Source: Epiperipatus broadwayi (Eukaryota; Onychophora; Udeonychophora; Euonychophora; Peripatidae). Taken from it: DNA of 64,000 bases. Positions 33,840 to 44,579 of the stretch are shown piece by piece. Below the pieces are notes generated by a model, which saw only the letters and a list, made by a program, of their open reading frames with translations, had not been told where the DNA came from and ran no database searches. Within the stretch, counting starts at the first letter, position 1; every line of letters begins with the position of its first letter. Location: assembly GCA_028023455.1 (NCBI GenBank), contig JAQFVV010012424.1:1532001-1596000 (forward strand), in the 5' to 3' direction. Made by a program: the position numbers and the translations under genes.

Positions 33840-35265
33840 TGTAACATTTTTTGTATTACTAGGCCTCTTACACGCTAATATAAACTGCGCGTGAGTTGAT
33901 CAAGCTATGTCAAAAAAGAAGAAAGTTATATTTCTATTCTAAAAACATAGCTATATTTACTGATCAAATCAGCCTAAAATTATTGCTAAGTACAATCGTG
34001 AGCTGGCTCAGTTTTTAATTTCTACATGAGGGCACCAGAGTCGTTAGACCCACTGAGTCGGCATCAAACATATTGTAACTCGTAAACTAAACAGAAAAAA
34101 AATGCTTTTAAACTAATCGGTATTGCATCATACCGTAACGAGAACTATTTTCTCCTTTTTGATTATTATTTCTGGGATTGTTTAAATACATTGGCAAGGT
34201 AAATTCCATTTTAAATCCCACTAAACTAATAATAAATTTAATACTAAAAAAAAACAACTATTATTAATAACGCACAATGAAAAGGTTGATAAAAGTATAA
34301 TCTCTTTTATTCTAACAAACTAAAATATTTATAAGTTAAATTACAAATTAACTAAACTGGAAAGTACACACAGGCTAATCCAGATAAAGAATCGATTAAC
34401 AAAACAGTTAGATTAAATAATGAATGCAATTTAATAATGTTCCAAGATCTTGTATAAAATTCTTTATAAGAAAGTCCCTTGAATGTGAAAGTAAAGTCTA
34501 TATCAGGATGGTAGTCTAAGCTTAGATAAATAATTGTTTTCAAACTTTTAAGTCACTATCAGGAAAATTTATTCTTAACTTACCGGTAAGTTCATGTAGG
34601 TTTATGGGATCCCAGATCATGAGAATTTCCATTGGTCTCTCCTGCTGGCGTCTTCCATTATTGTTCCGTTCTATAGCTGGAGAAAAGGCACGGTTGTAGT
34701 GACCCTTTTATTGCAAAAAGCGGTCTTCACAAGTCCCATTTCCATGCTTGCATGACAGCTTGGTACAGCAAGGGGCATACCTGTGTAGAAGTATATTTCT
34801 TGCCACAGGTTATGCTCATGGAAACCTCCAACTTTCAGAGACGTAACTAGAAGTTAAAGAAAAGACCCAGATAGAAGTTGTCATCTCCTTTTTATATCGC
34901 ACTCCATTTTTGGAACTTCTGCACACTCTTTTGTCTTTTTATCAGCGTATAAGATAATAATCTTATACACTCTCTCTTAAATTTAAGTTACAAAGTTCTC
35001 TTTTTTTTTAGCATTATTCTTCCATCTTTAATTAGCTAAAATATTTTTCTTTTAGCTTATACTTTTGAAATTCTTTTAATTTATCTGGATTAGTAATCTG
35101 TATGTCATTTATTCTTTCCAATTAGATAAAAAAATAAGAATGACAATTTTAACCTTCATTGCACGTTTTAACAAAAATTATACTAATCAAAAAAAAATCT
35201 AAATGTACTTTTTTAGCTTTTACCAAATGCCAATATATTTGTAATGTATATAAATAAACGTTACA
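33840..35265 (-). repeat. 3' LTR of the nested element
   Basis: 1,426 bp, TG...CA ends. On the minus strand it has a TATA-like GATATAAAAAGG at 34888-34899, AATAAA at 34707-34712, and GGTAAGT, a splice-donor match, near 34578-34584. TATA-to-AATAAA spacing is about 180 nt, which would define an R region and leave a very long U5 of about 850 bp. A 63-codon minus frame at 34352-34543 is identical in both LTRs but begins with TTG, so I do not call it a gene. Confidence 0.85.
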
Positions 35266-35765
35266 ATACCACCAGTGCCAGGAGATGAGAATAAAATAGG
35301 GGTTACATTAATTTTATTCTTAAGTTTTTTAAATTCATATTCGTATTTTTTTTTCCTATAGTAGCGTGATGATATATTGTGTAGACTCATTCACAAGCGA
35401 CGTTCAGCTTTAACGCCCACTTTTAGGTCTAACACGGCAGGAATGGAAAATATTTCAACATTCATCTGTGTCGTATCCGCTTTAGTGTAATATTAACGAT
35501 AAGAAGCCCAAGTTATAAGCACAAACGAGCGTTGCTCATCGTTCTGAGTCTTACAGGCTTGTGGCAACTTGGTCCAACTTGATCTGCCTTCCCCTTTATT
35601 GGGATCTCTGCTAGAAATAGTCTGACGAGCATTTAAAGACGGTCTTATGTTCATATACTGTGGATAAGGACTCGGGGCTATGTTATTCCCCTCTTCAGTA
35701 ACTGCCTAACCGGTCAAATACTTGTGACTTACGTCTACATCAGCCACGATCGTGTTTTTAGACAT
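35266..35765 (-). pseudogene. Decayed reading frame running into the LTR
   Basis: From ATG at 35765 one minus-strand frame stays coding-like for about 165 codons, with only three stops: TAG at codon 20, TAA at codon 91 and TGA at about codon 126. It then continues into the LTR. Text such as 'NIAPSPYPQYMNIRP', 'RSSWTKLPQACKT' and 'YYRKKKYEYEFKK' has normal protein composition, and the stretch has a higher GC content than its flanks. It is probably the C-terminal part of an element gene whose upstream part was removed with the rearrangement at 35.8 kb. I do not recognise the family. Confidence 0.4.
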
Positions 35766-35799
35766 ATATAAAAAAAATATACATATATATTTTTTCTTT

Positions 35800-36285
35800 C
35801 TGGAAGTCATATTAAAAAAAATATCTCCTTTTCATTGTGCGTTATTAATAATAGTTGTTTTTTTTTAGTATTAAATTTATTATTAGTTTAGTGGGATTTA
35901 AAACGGAATTTACCTTGCCAATGTATTTAAACAAGCCCAGAAATAATAATCAAAAAGGAGAAAATAGTTCTCATTACGGTATGATGCAATACCGATTAGT
36001 TTAAAAGCATTTTTTTTCTGTTTAGTTTACGAGTTACAATATGTTTGATGCCGACTCAGTGGGTCTAACGACTCTGGTGCCCTCATGTAGAAATTAAAAA
36101 CTGAGCCAGCTCACGATTGTACTTAGCAATAATTCTAGGCTGAGTTGATCAGGAAATATAGCTATGTTTTTAGAATAGAAATATAACTTTCTTCTTTTTT
36201 GACATAGCTTGATCAACTCACGCGCAGTTTATATTAGTGTGTAAGAGGCCTATTTCTAGAAGTCATAAAAAAATATCTTCTTTCA
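35800..36285 (+). repeat. Inverted LTR fragment inside the element
   Basis: 35829-36252 is the reverse complement of LTR positions 33856-34283, with few differences and closer to LTR 1 than to LTR 2 (for example catgagggcaccagagtcg is shared). On both sides lies a direct repeat, ct-a/g-gaagtcat followed by aaaaaaatatct (about 35800-35828 and 36256-36285). The outcome is a palindrome between this piece and each LTR. Confidence 0.85.
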
Positions 36286-36443
36286 TATTTTAATAATCAG
36301 GGTTTAATTAGTTAGTTTTTTTTTTTATAATTTTTTTCTTTTTTCAAAAAAATCATAATTTATTTTCGGGCTGTGAGTTTCTTTGAGTCATCATTGTAAT
36401 GTTCTTTATCATTACAACTCATCTCAGGTTGTAGTTGTTAAAT

Positions 36444-36465
36444 CGAAGCCCCACGTTGGGTGCCA
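36444..36465 (-). other. Primer-binding site for tRNA-Lys
   Basis: Plus strand cgaagccccacgttgggtgcca matches the 3' end of animal tRNA-Lys(CUU), including CCA, with one substitution and one insertion. It lies one base from the LTR at 36467. On the minus strand it reads TGGCACCCAACGTGGGG, as expected downstream of a 5' LTR. Confidence 0.85.
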
Positions 36466-36466
36466 T

Positions 36467-37894
36467 TGTAATGTTTTTTGTATTACTAGGCCCCTATATG
36501 CCTCAAATTTATATTTGAGCATGAGTTGATCAAGCTGTATCAAAAGAAAAAAGAAAGTTGTATTTCTATTCTCAATACAGCTATTTTTCCTGATCAACTT
36601 CGGCCTAGAACTATTACTGAGTACAATCGTGTGCAGAACCAGTTTTTAATTTTTACTTGAGGGCGCCAGAGTCGTTAGACCCACTGGGACTGCGTAAAAC
36701 ATATTGTAACTCATAAACTAAACAGAAAAAAAGTGCTTTTAAACTAATCGGTATTGCATCATACCGTAACAAGAACTATTTTCTCCTTTTTGATTATTAT
36801 TTCTGGGCTTGTTTAAATACATTGGCAAGGTAAATTCCGTTTTAAATCCCACTAAACTAATAATAAATTTAATACTAAAAAAAACAACTATTATTAATAA
36901 CGCACAATGAAAAGGTTGATAAAAGTATAATCTCTTTTATTCTAACAAACTAAAATATTTATAAGTTAAATTACGAATTAACTAAACTGGAAAGTACACA
37001 CAGGCTAATCCAGATAATGAATCGATTAACAAAACAGTTAGATTAAATAATGAATGCAATTTAATAATGTTCCAAGATCTTGTATAAAATTCTTTATAAG
37101 AAAGTCCCTTGAATGTGAAAGTAAAGTCTATATCAGGATGGTAGTCTAAGCTTAGATAAATAATTGTTTTCAAACTTTTAAGTCACTATCAGGAAAATTT
37201 ATTCTTAACTTACCAGTAAGTTCATGTAGGTTTATGGGATCCCAGATCATGAGAATTTCCATTGGTCTCTCCTGCCGGCATCTTCCATTATTGTTCCCTT
37301 CTATAGCTGGAGAAAAGGCATGGTTGTAGTGACCCTTTTATTGCAAAAAGCGGTCTTCACAAGTCCCGTTTCCATGCTTGCATGACAGCTTGGTACAGCA
37401 AGGGGCATACCTGTGTAGAAGTATATTTCTTGCCACAGGTTATGCTCGTGGAAACCTCCAACTTTCAGAGATGTAACTAGAAGTTAAAGAGAAGACCCAG
37501 ATTGAAGTTGTCATCTTTTTATATTGCGCTCCATTTTTGGAACTTCTGTGCACTCTTTTGTCTTTTTATCAGCGTATAAGATAATAATCTTATACACTCT
37601 CTCTTAAATTTAAGTTACAAAGTTCTCTTTTTTTTTAGCATTATTCTTCCATCTTTAATTAGCTAAAATATTTTTCTTTTAGCTTATACTTTTGAAATTC
37701 TTTTAATTTATCTGGATTAGTAATCTGTATGTCATTTGTTCTTTCCAATTAGATAAAAAAAAATAAGAATGACAATTTTAACCTTCATTGCAGGTTTTAA
37801 CAAAAATTATACTAATCAAAAAAAAATCTAAATTTACTTTTTTAGCTTTTACCAAATGCCAATATATTTGTAACGTATATAAATAAACGTTACA
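36467..37894 (-). repeat. 5' LTR of the nested element
   Basis: 1,428 bp, mostly identical to 33840-35265 by eye apart from a more divergent first 250 bp. The minus-strand splice donor reads CTGGTAAGT here, a better match than in the other LTR. TATA and AATAAA are conserved. Confidence 0.85.
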
Positions 37895-38087
37895 ATATTA
37901 ACTGTTCATCTGTAATACAATGTATTATAATTACATGTAACTAATTGCCATATGTATATGAATATATATACACATGTTATCTATTCCAGTTGTCTAAATT
38001 AATGCTTATTGTTATTATCAAATAATAGATAACCATACATACTCATGTCTTTATTTTTTATTGTGCTACTTAACTCAATACATAGCA
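37895..38087 (+). repeat. Gypsy 3' LTR, right part
   Basis: Continues the 3' LTR after the nested element. It includes acaatgtattataattacatg, the empty version of the family A target at 29.77 kb. Confidence 0.8.
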
Positions 38088-38450
38088 GACATTAAATATT
38101 ATTGGATGAAAATTAAATGAAGTATATTAATCACATTTTAATTTTATACTTGAAGCAATATCGCATATATAATTAGCATGACTGTTACCCTTTTATTTTT
38201 GGAAGAGGAGTCGCTATCCTATGACATCATCAATTTTACAAAACAGGCATTATTTTTGACTCCATCTTGAAAAAATGGTGGATATTTTTTTTAAAAAAGT
38301 TTTGCACTGTTTTTAAAGATTGCAATCATAAATAATTAATTAGAAATCATAATAGTGGGCATAAAGTGACGATCATTGTTATGGAAAATCCTTGCATGAA
38401 GGTGCATTATTAACTAGAGTAAAAGTGTATATATAACAGAAATCACATAC
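38088..38450. other. Unassigned AT-rich sequence
   Basis: Flank of the Gypsy element; nothing recognised. Confidence 0.25.
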
Positions 38451-38680
38451 ACATTAAGAGTTTAAAACATTATTAAAACAGGCAAAACTCTCCATACAGT
38501 AGCACCACTCAGTGCAAGCCAGAATAATCAATGGATGCTAGAAGACTTGTGCATAAAATTCCCATCTAATACCTACTGATCCAATATCCTCAGGCTAGTT
38601 TCTAGCTTATAGCTTTCATCAGTGAGGAGCTTTTATGAGCAAGCATAAGAAATGGTGATCATGTGACATTAAGAGTTTAA
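38451..38680 (-). mobile_element. Short family A retroelement, 15-bp target duplication
   Basis: Body 38466-38665 (200 bp) between perfect acattaagagtttaa copies. On the minus strand it reads from CACATGATCACC, through the ribozyme, to GCCTGTTTTAATAAT. This shows the minimal unit: one start, one ribozyme and one 3' end, with no inverted arm. It also shows the polarity and the (AAT)n-like tail. Confidence 0.9.
38577..38631 (-). ncRNA. Hammerhead ribozyme, family A, cleavage triplet mutated
   Basis: Minus strand: CCTCA, CTGATGA, helix II AGC-TATAA-GCT, GAAAC, then TAGCC where active copies have TAGTC. Helix I CCTCA/TGAGG is perfect. The U to C change pairs badly with the GAAA strand and probably abolishes cleavage. 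Confidence 0.65.
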
Positions 38681-39850
38681 TATTCTATCTTAGTATAAAA
38701 CTTAATATTGGTGTTCAACAATAGGAGTTTAGTTTATTTATTGAGAAATTAATAGAAATCTTTTTTCAGAGACATAAAAACATGAAATTATAAGTTACAT
38801 GAATAATTCTATAATACAAAAAAAAACAACATAATTATGTAAGACCTACTACTGCAAAGTTTTCTATTGTATCATTTAGAATAATAAGTAAATATTTATT
38901 AAACATAAAACTATGTGCATCAGAAATTTTCAAATTTTTAATATGTATAGATCTTTGTAGAGAAAAATGATTGTGTTATATAGATATAAACCAATAAATA
39001 TAGTGTGTTGCACTATATTCCAACACCATTAACATCAATATGTCATCCTATTTATCAGAATACCCAACAAAATAAAATGACTATATATATATATATATAT
39101 ATATATCTCAGATCTTATAGAGACATAAATCTAACAAATCAACACAAATGTAAACAGTTTCTATAAATATGGCTAAATATTAAACGTCATCATGTAGAGA
39201 TAATTTCTAATCATTTTCAAACCTTTATTTAAAAATACTTGCTTACATCTGTATAAAAGTTTTTAAATGAGTAGAAACTATATCATGTGAAGTTTAATGT
39301 TTTGTATTTGATTTGAAATCTTAGAAAATAATATCACTTCTCAGTTTTGCAATCTTTGTAAAATCTGAGTAACAATATGTGTATAGTCATTTTACAACTA
39401 ATGGATTTTAAAAAGACCCTTGCAGAATAGCAGATAATTTATAGATTTTTCCAAAGAAGAATAATCAAAAACAAGGCAATATGCATCAATGCTCAGAGAC
39501 TTCCTTTCTTTAAGGTCTAGTGATGAATGATTGATAATTGGCTATGGGATGATTGCTTAAAAATGACTGAAATCCCATGTGTCACTTGAATTTGAACTTA
39601 TGGTTGTGGTAATTAGATATTTATTCAAACAACTATACTGTGAGACTCTTCATACATATATACATTTCAATAAACATGAGAATATTTTTATTTGCACATA
39701 CATATTAAGCATAATGCTTATAGTTTTAAATAGCAGTGGACATTTAATAGTCTCTTTGCAGAAATCACAACTTGTGTTTGCATATATATAATATCATTGA
39801 ATACACTTTTCTTTTTTGATTTTTTAATGCATTAAAACTTGAATAAAGAA
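38681..39850. other. Unassigned AT-rich sequence
   Basis: (AT)n near 39080-39107. The frame at 39579-39791 is not recognisable. Confidence 0.3.
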
Positions 39851-39852
39851 AA

Positions 39853-40085
39853 GTGTGTTAAATGATATTATATGAATATATACAATCAGTGCATAAAGGT
39901 TCAAGGAGGGAAAAAAATTATAATTGGATTTGTGTGTGTGTGTATGCAGATTCATATAATATTGCTAAAAAGTGGTGTGTTAAATGATATTATATGAATA
40001 TATACAATTAGTGCATAAAGGTTCGAGGAAGGAAGAAAAACTATAATTGGATTTGTGTGTGTGTGCAGATTCATTGCTAAAAAGT
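39853..40085 (+). repeat. 122-bp tandem duplication
   Basis: The block gtgtgttaaatgatatta starting at 39853 recurs at 39975, followed in both by catatacaat-type text, gtgcataaaggttc, ataattggatttgtgtgtgt and gcagattcat. The copies differ by a few bases and a shorter GT run in the second. Confidence 0.85.
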
Positions 40086-40271
40086 GAACCATAATTTCTG
40101 AAACCCACCCAACAATCTTAATCCTCAATTTAATTATCATAATAGACATTTTGAAATGTATATGTTAGCATGAATGAAGTAGTGTAATTATGATTGTCAT
40201 TTGGATTTAGATTTTAGTATTGGTTTTATTTTTTCAATTGTATAAGGTTTTAAATTGATTGAATCTACATT

Positions 40272-40432
40272 ATTTTTTGGGTAAAACCGTGTATTATTTT
40301 CTATTATATACCGATATTTCGATTAATTAGTACCCGCCATTGTCAACTTTGATAATGTGCTAGTTCATAGAAATATCAGTATATAATAGAAAATAATACA
40401 TGGTTTTACCCAAAAACTAATTTATCTACATC
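40272..40432. repeat. Short foldback element
   Basis: tgggtaaaaccgtgtattat and ttctattatataccgatatt pair with the right-hand copies aatatcagtatataatagaa and ataatacatggttttaccca. The loop contains cccgccattgtcaactttgat. No ribozyme core. MITE-like. Confidence 0.85.
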
Positions 40433-40583
40433 ATACAATTGTGAAAAAATTATATATATATATATATATATATATTGCAAAGATATCAAGTTATATATCA
40501 TTTGACTTAACTTAATAAGCTTGTATTACAAATATTATATAATGAACATGCCAATAGCTCTTAACAAGCTTTTTAGAATACCT

Positions 40584-40634
40584 CTATCCTCAGACCAATT
40601 TCTAGCTTTTGACTTTCCTCAGTGAGACACTAGG
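40584..40634 (-). ncRNA. Hammerhead ribozyme, family B
   Basis: Minus strand: CTCA, CTGAGGA, helix II AGT-CAAAA-GCT, GAAA, TTGGTC, TGAG. Position 7 of CUGANGA is free, so GAGGA is allowed. Helix I CTCA/TGAG plus a distal CTA/TAG. Helix III is 1-2 pairs with a T-G wobble. All essential core bases are present. Confidence 0.7.
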
Positions 40635-41183
40635 ATATTCAAGCTTAGATTTAAAATACCAGGTTGAGCCCAGCACTTTATCTAAATGTTAACTACTAAG
40701 TAGAAAATCTGAAATTTTCAGACATCCATATGTCTTCAAATCCAGTTACCTAACTTAAATAGCCATATGGATCTGAACTAAAGTCAGATATAGTATACAT
40801 TAATAGCTTTAGCAATATAAAATTTCCAAAGCCTTAAGAACAAAAACAATAATTGCAAAAAAAATCAAGTCATATATCATGTGACTTAATTTAATAAGTT
40901 TGTACTACAAATGTTATATAGTGAGCATACCAATAGTTCTTAACAATCTTTTCAGAATACTTCTATTTTCAGACCAGTTTCTATCATTGGCAATTTTATA
41001 TTGCTAAAGCTATTAATATATGGTGTATCTGAACTTAGTTCAGTCCCATATGGCTATTTAAGTTAGATAGCTGGATTTGAAGACATATGGATACCTGAAA
41101 ATGTTCAGATTTTCTACTTAATAGTTAATATTAGATAAAGTGCTGGGCTTGATCCAGTATTTTAAATCTAATGCTCGATTATC

Positions 41184-41234
41184 CTAGCATCTCACTGAGG
41201 AAATCCAAAAGCTAGAAACCGGTCTGATGATAGG
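41184..41234 (+). ncRNA. Hammerhead ribozyme, family B, helix II weakened
   Basis: CTGAGGA at 41194-41200, GAAAC at 41214-41218, then CGGTC with GTC as the triplet. Helix II reads ATC-CAAAA-GCT and no longer pairs fully. Helix I CTCA faces TGAT. Confidence 0.55.
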
Positions 41235-41275
41235 GGTATTCTGAAAAGCTTGTTAAAAGCTATTGACATGCTCAT

Positions 41276-41395
41276 TATATATATATATATATATATATAT
41301 ATACTTTACAAGAGAATAGTGTAATGGAAGAATATACATATATATATATATATAATTTACAAGAGAATAGTGTAATGGAAGAATATTTAGATTTC
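41276..41395 (+). repeat. (TA)n tracts and 60-bp tandem copy
   Basis: Two (TA)n tracts are each followed by tttacaagagaatagtgtaatggaagaatat (split: tttacaagagaatag and tgtaatggaagaatat), so a unit of about 60 bp is duplicated. Confidence 0.8.
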
Positions 41396-41559
41396 ATATA
41401 GATTCAGAGATGATATTTGATAGCTTACCTAATAATCAAAGCTTGTATCAAAGGTGTATGCATGTGAGAGGGTAGTCTGAATTTTTGTGCCAGTGAATGA
41501 CTGGAACATAGTAGAATTGAGACATAGGATGCAATAACAACCTCTCCTCATTCTCTCAA

Positions 41560-41705
41560 ATAAAAAAAACCTTTATTTATAAATATAATACTGGAACTAG
41601 CTCTATAATTTTTTATTTATCAATATATAAATAAATAAATAACAGCTATTATTTATTTATTGATACATTGAATTTTGCAGAGTTAGTTCCATTGCTTTAT
41701 TTTAT
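41560..41705. repeat. Imperfect foldback, AT-rich
   Basis: tggaactagctctataa and ttttatttatcaatatataaata pair with tatttatttattgata and gcagagttagttcca around about 41635. Confidence 0.6.
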
Positions 41706-41719
41706 TATATATTGTTATA

Positions 41720-42290
41720 CCAGATGCACCTGGCCTTGTAAAGATCTATAATTGTTTTTAATTGGTTGCTTTTAACAAATTTTTTAAAGATTTAATGTAA
41801 ATTAAACAAAAGATTTTTAATTTGAAAATGGCACAATACAAAAACTCTGGGCTGAAAACCCCATCATTTTTATAATAATTGGTTGTTTTAGCAAATTTTA
41901 AGATTTAATGTAAATTAAACAAAACATTTTAATATTATATAAATAAATTTTTGAATTTTAATAAAGCTAAATTAAAATTTACATTTTTACATATACCTGT
42001 TATATTTGATGGTGAAAATATATATATTGACTGGAGTGCCCTCTGAATAAAAAATTAAAAAAATTTTTTTTTACAATTCACCAACAGTATCATGACTAAT
42101 TGTAATAAGTTTTTTTACCTTTATTATTGGTTACTGTTTATTAATGATGAAATGCAAAAACACTGGCCTTTGAGCCTGTTGTTTTTGTAATATTTTTTTT
42201 ATTAAATATAATATTTCTAATATTTTTGTAATTGGTTGATTTAACATTTTTTAAAGATTTAATGTAAATATGTTTTTTTATTGAGCATTG
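41720..42290 (+). repeat. Diverged tandem or interspersed 120-bp repeats
   Basis: The string aaagatttaatgtaaat recurs near 41785, 41905 and 42255, each time preceded by an attggttg block. The segment cactggcctttgagcctgttg near 42161 parallels ctctgggctgaaaacccc near 41846. Spacing is irregular (about 120 and 350 bp). Confidence 0.6.
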
Positions 42291-44295
42291 CTAAATATAT
42301 TGTTTATCTGAACTATATTAGGGGATTGACAGTGCATGGAAGCATGAAACACCTTAACACTAAATTATGAATTGGCATTTGTAGATATTTCTGCAGCTGG
42401 ATTACTTTCAAATATATACTATATCTCTGTAGTTAAAAGTGCTCAAACTGATTTTCCTTCCTGAATTTTCTACTTAATGGTAGAATTACTTTCTTTGCAT
42501 AAGCATAGGGGTTGTGAATTTGACATGTGACATTGGACAAACATTCATACATTCACCAATCAGACAACAGAGAAAATACAGATTTTATATATAAGATTTG
42601 GTATTATATAGTATAGGATGATGCTCAAACAATTTTTGTAAAACAATTCTTGAAAAGCCATGATATAAGATTTTCAGACCAAAGGTAATGGCAATCAATT
42701 AGTGAATCTCATCAATTACTGAATCCTTGACATCAATAATCCTGCTTCCATAAGGATCACCTAAAATTATTACATTCACATAAAAAGTATGTTTACATAC
42801 ATTGATTTAGATTTTTTATTATTACAATAGCCAATAAACAAAATTGCTTGTCCTTTAGCAATATTTTTGGCACATATGTTTTGTTTAATCATAAAGAAAG
42901 TTACAGCCATACAGTCTACACATATCCATACAATATCACAACACAATTAATTATGGATGATGGAATTTAGACATAAACTTTAATTAATAATGTTCTTTTT
43001 ATAACCAAATTGCAGAGAAGTTTACTATTAACTGAAAGAAAAACATTTAAATACCTCACTAAAGCCTTAAAATGTAATCAAGGTAAATTACTAATAACCA
43101 TGCTATACCTTTTGTTATAAAAGTCATGTCTAGAATTTTTGGGGTTCTAGATGTACAAATGAAAGTAGAGCTTCTTCTTTAATAAACATAAATAAGGGTG
43201 ATATTTATTGAAATTTTTTTATTATTAGTGTGAAATTACAAAAAAAAAAAAACGTATAAAAATCAATATTAAATTTCTTTGAGAAATTTAAATTTTTTGT
43301 TTCCTGATATATATATAAATATATACTTATTATCAATATTCTCATAACAAAAACCTTTTAGAATATCCTTTTCTATGTACAAAGTCAATGTGTTAAGCTT
43401 TTGTGTTTAAAGGGTGCTATATAAATATTTATTTACCAGTTCCAGTATAAAAAATAAACAGTACATTAAAATTTTTTGGGGGAAATAATTCAAAGAAAAA
43501 AAAAGAAAGGAATAGAAAATATGAATTTAGTCATTAATAGATTCAACAAGTAAATGATTAATTAATAAGATACAAAACCAAAGAAAGAAAAACTATTAAA
43601 AAAGACAGTAATAAATGATAATAAACTTCCATGAATTAATCACAAATTGTTTTAAAATATTGAAGAAATAAAGGAAATTATATATGAATAAGACCATTAA
43701 AATATGATATGCATTACTAAGACACTTATAAAGATGGTAGAAATAAGTACACAGCAATACAAAAGTAAATATTTTTAAATAGTAGAACATTAAAATCAGT
43801 CAACACTTAAACATTTTTTTAACAATAAAGAAAAGAATAAATATAAGAATATTTAAAAATATATAATCAGAAGATTGAATATGTGTAATTCTATAAAATG
43901 ATATAAGGATCAAAGACTTTAAAAAATGTATCTTTGAAAATGATAAGACAAATTTTAGAGAAGAATCAGTCTCAAAGATATAATGCATGAATTTGGTATT
44001 TAGAAAAAATTTATTTCAGCAATTAAAAAAGATGAAATAGTTATCAAAAACAAAGACAGCATCATAAAACTTATGAAACAATTACATATCTATAATAATA
44101 AGCAACAAAAAAAATCAAAGTTCTGCAATATATTACAATAACATCAATAAAAATATTGCATATTCTAAACAAAATTATGAGACACGGTTTAAATCTAAAG
44201 ACAAAAATGTGCCAAAATACTGGAATCACTGAGAAATTAATAAAAATATTATATATATATAATAATAATTAAACATTAAAAGCCTAAAGTTAAAC
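42291..44295. other. Unassigned AT-rich sequence
   Basis: No element or gene recognised. The minus frames at 43596-43790 and 43800-43988 are low-complexity. Confidence 0.3.
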
Positions 44296-44299
44296 TAGT

Positions 44300-44565
44300 C
44301 AATACACATAATTAAAATTATCCCAAATTAACAACTCAACCAGATTATTCAAAGAAAATAAACTCTAAAACATAACCAATGGTTATTTAAAAGTTCTTTT
44401 AATATCAAGGGTGAATGTGATGTAAGTAGAATTGTGGGTAATATTTAGTTGAGAAGACTAATCAAAGTAGTAAAATGCTTGGTTGTATTTTAGAGTTTAT
44501 TTTCTTTAGCTAGTCTGGTTAATTTGTGAATTTGGGATGATTTTGATATAATAATTAATAAGAAA
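44300..44565. repeat. Foldback element
   Basis: atcccaaattaacaac, agaaaataaactctaaaac and ataaccaatg on the left pair with ttttagagtttattttct, ggttaatttgtgaatttgggat on the right, centred near 44430. Internal sequence not recognised. Confidence 0.7.
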
Positions 44566-44579
44566 TAAATCAAATAACT

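Larger units (their letters stand above)
33836..37898 (-). mobile_element. LTR retroelement with tRNA-Lys primer site, complete ends
   Basis: Ends TGTAAC...GTTACA, two LTRs of about 1.43 kb (33840-35265 and 36467-37894) and a 4-bp target duplication ATAT (33836-33839, 37895-37898). A primer-binding site complementary to tRNA-Lys lies inside the 36.4-kb end, so the element reads on the minus strand. The internal region is only about 1.2 kb and contains an inverted LTR piece plus a decayed reading frame. It therefore cannot be autonomous. Insertion is into the Gypsy 3' LTR, so it is younger. Confidence 0.9.
29470..38087 (+). mobile_element. Ty3/Gypsy retrotransposon with both LTRs split by later insertions
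   Basis: Order on the plus strand: 5' LTR (29470-29782 and 30944-31095), primer-binding region, decayed gag, integrase, polypurine tract, 3' LTR (33530-33839 and about 37899-38087). The LTRs align through ctaaccaataat, ctatttattctg and ataatagataa. A family A retrozyme sits in the 5' LTR and a complete 4-kb LTR element in the 3' LTR. The reverse transcriptase and RNase H are missing (internal deletion). No convincing target duplication was seen, and the 5' end of the 5' LTR may be truncated. Confidence 0.8.
40470..41280. mobile_element. Family B hammerhead element, foldback with partial tandem
   Basis: A first unit (from about 40477, tatatcatttgactta) and a second start (about 40872, tatatcatgtgactta) lie in the same direction about 390 bp apart. 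The second is cut short inside its ribozyme (about 40975) and is followed by an inverted arm to 41275. Ribozymes at 40584-40634 (-) and 41184-41234 (+). Shared blocks are atgccaatagctct, ctgaaattttcagacatccatatg and gccatatggatctgaact. (TA)n tracts on both sides hide any target duplication. Confidence 0.8.

Noticed and set aside
34352-34543. 63-codon minus-strand frame, identical in both LTRs (also 36982-37173)
   Set aside because: It starts with TTG, not ATG, and lies inside an LTR; identity is explained by the similarity of the two LTRs.
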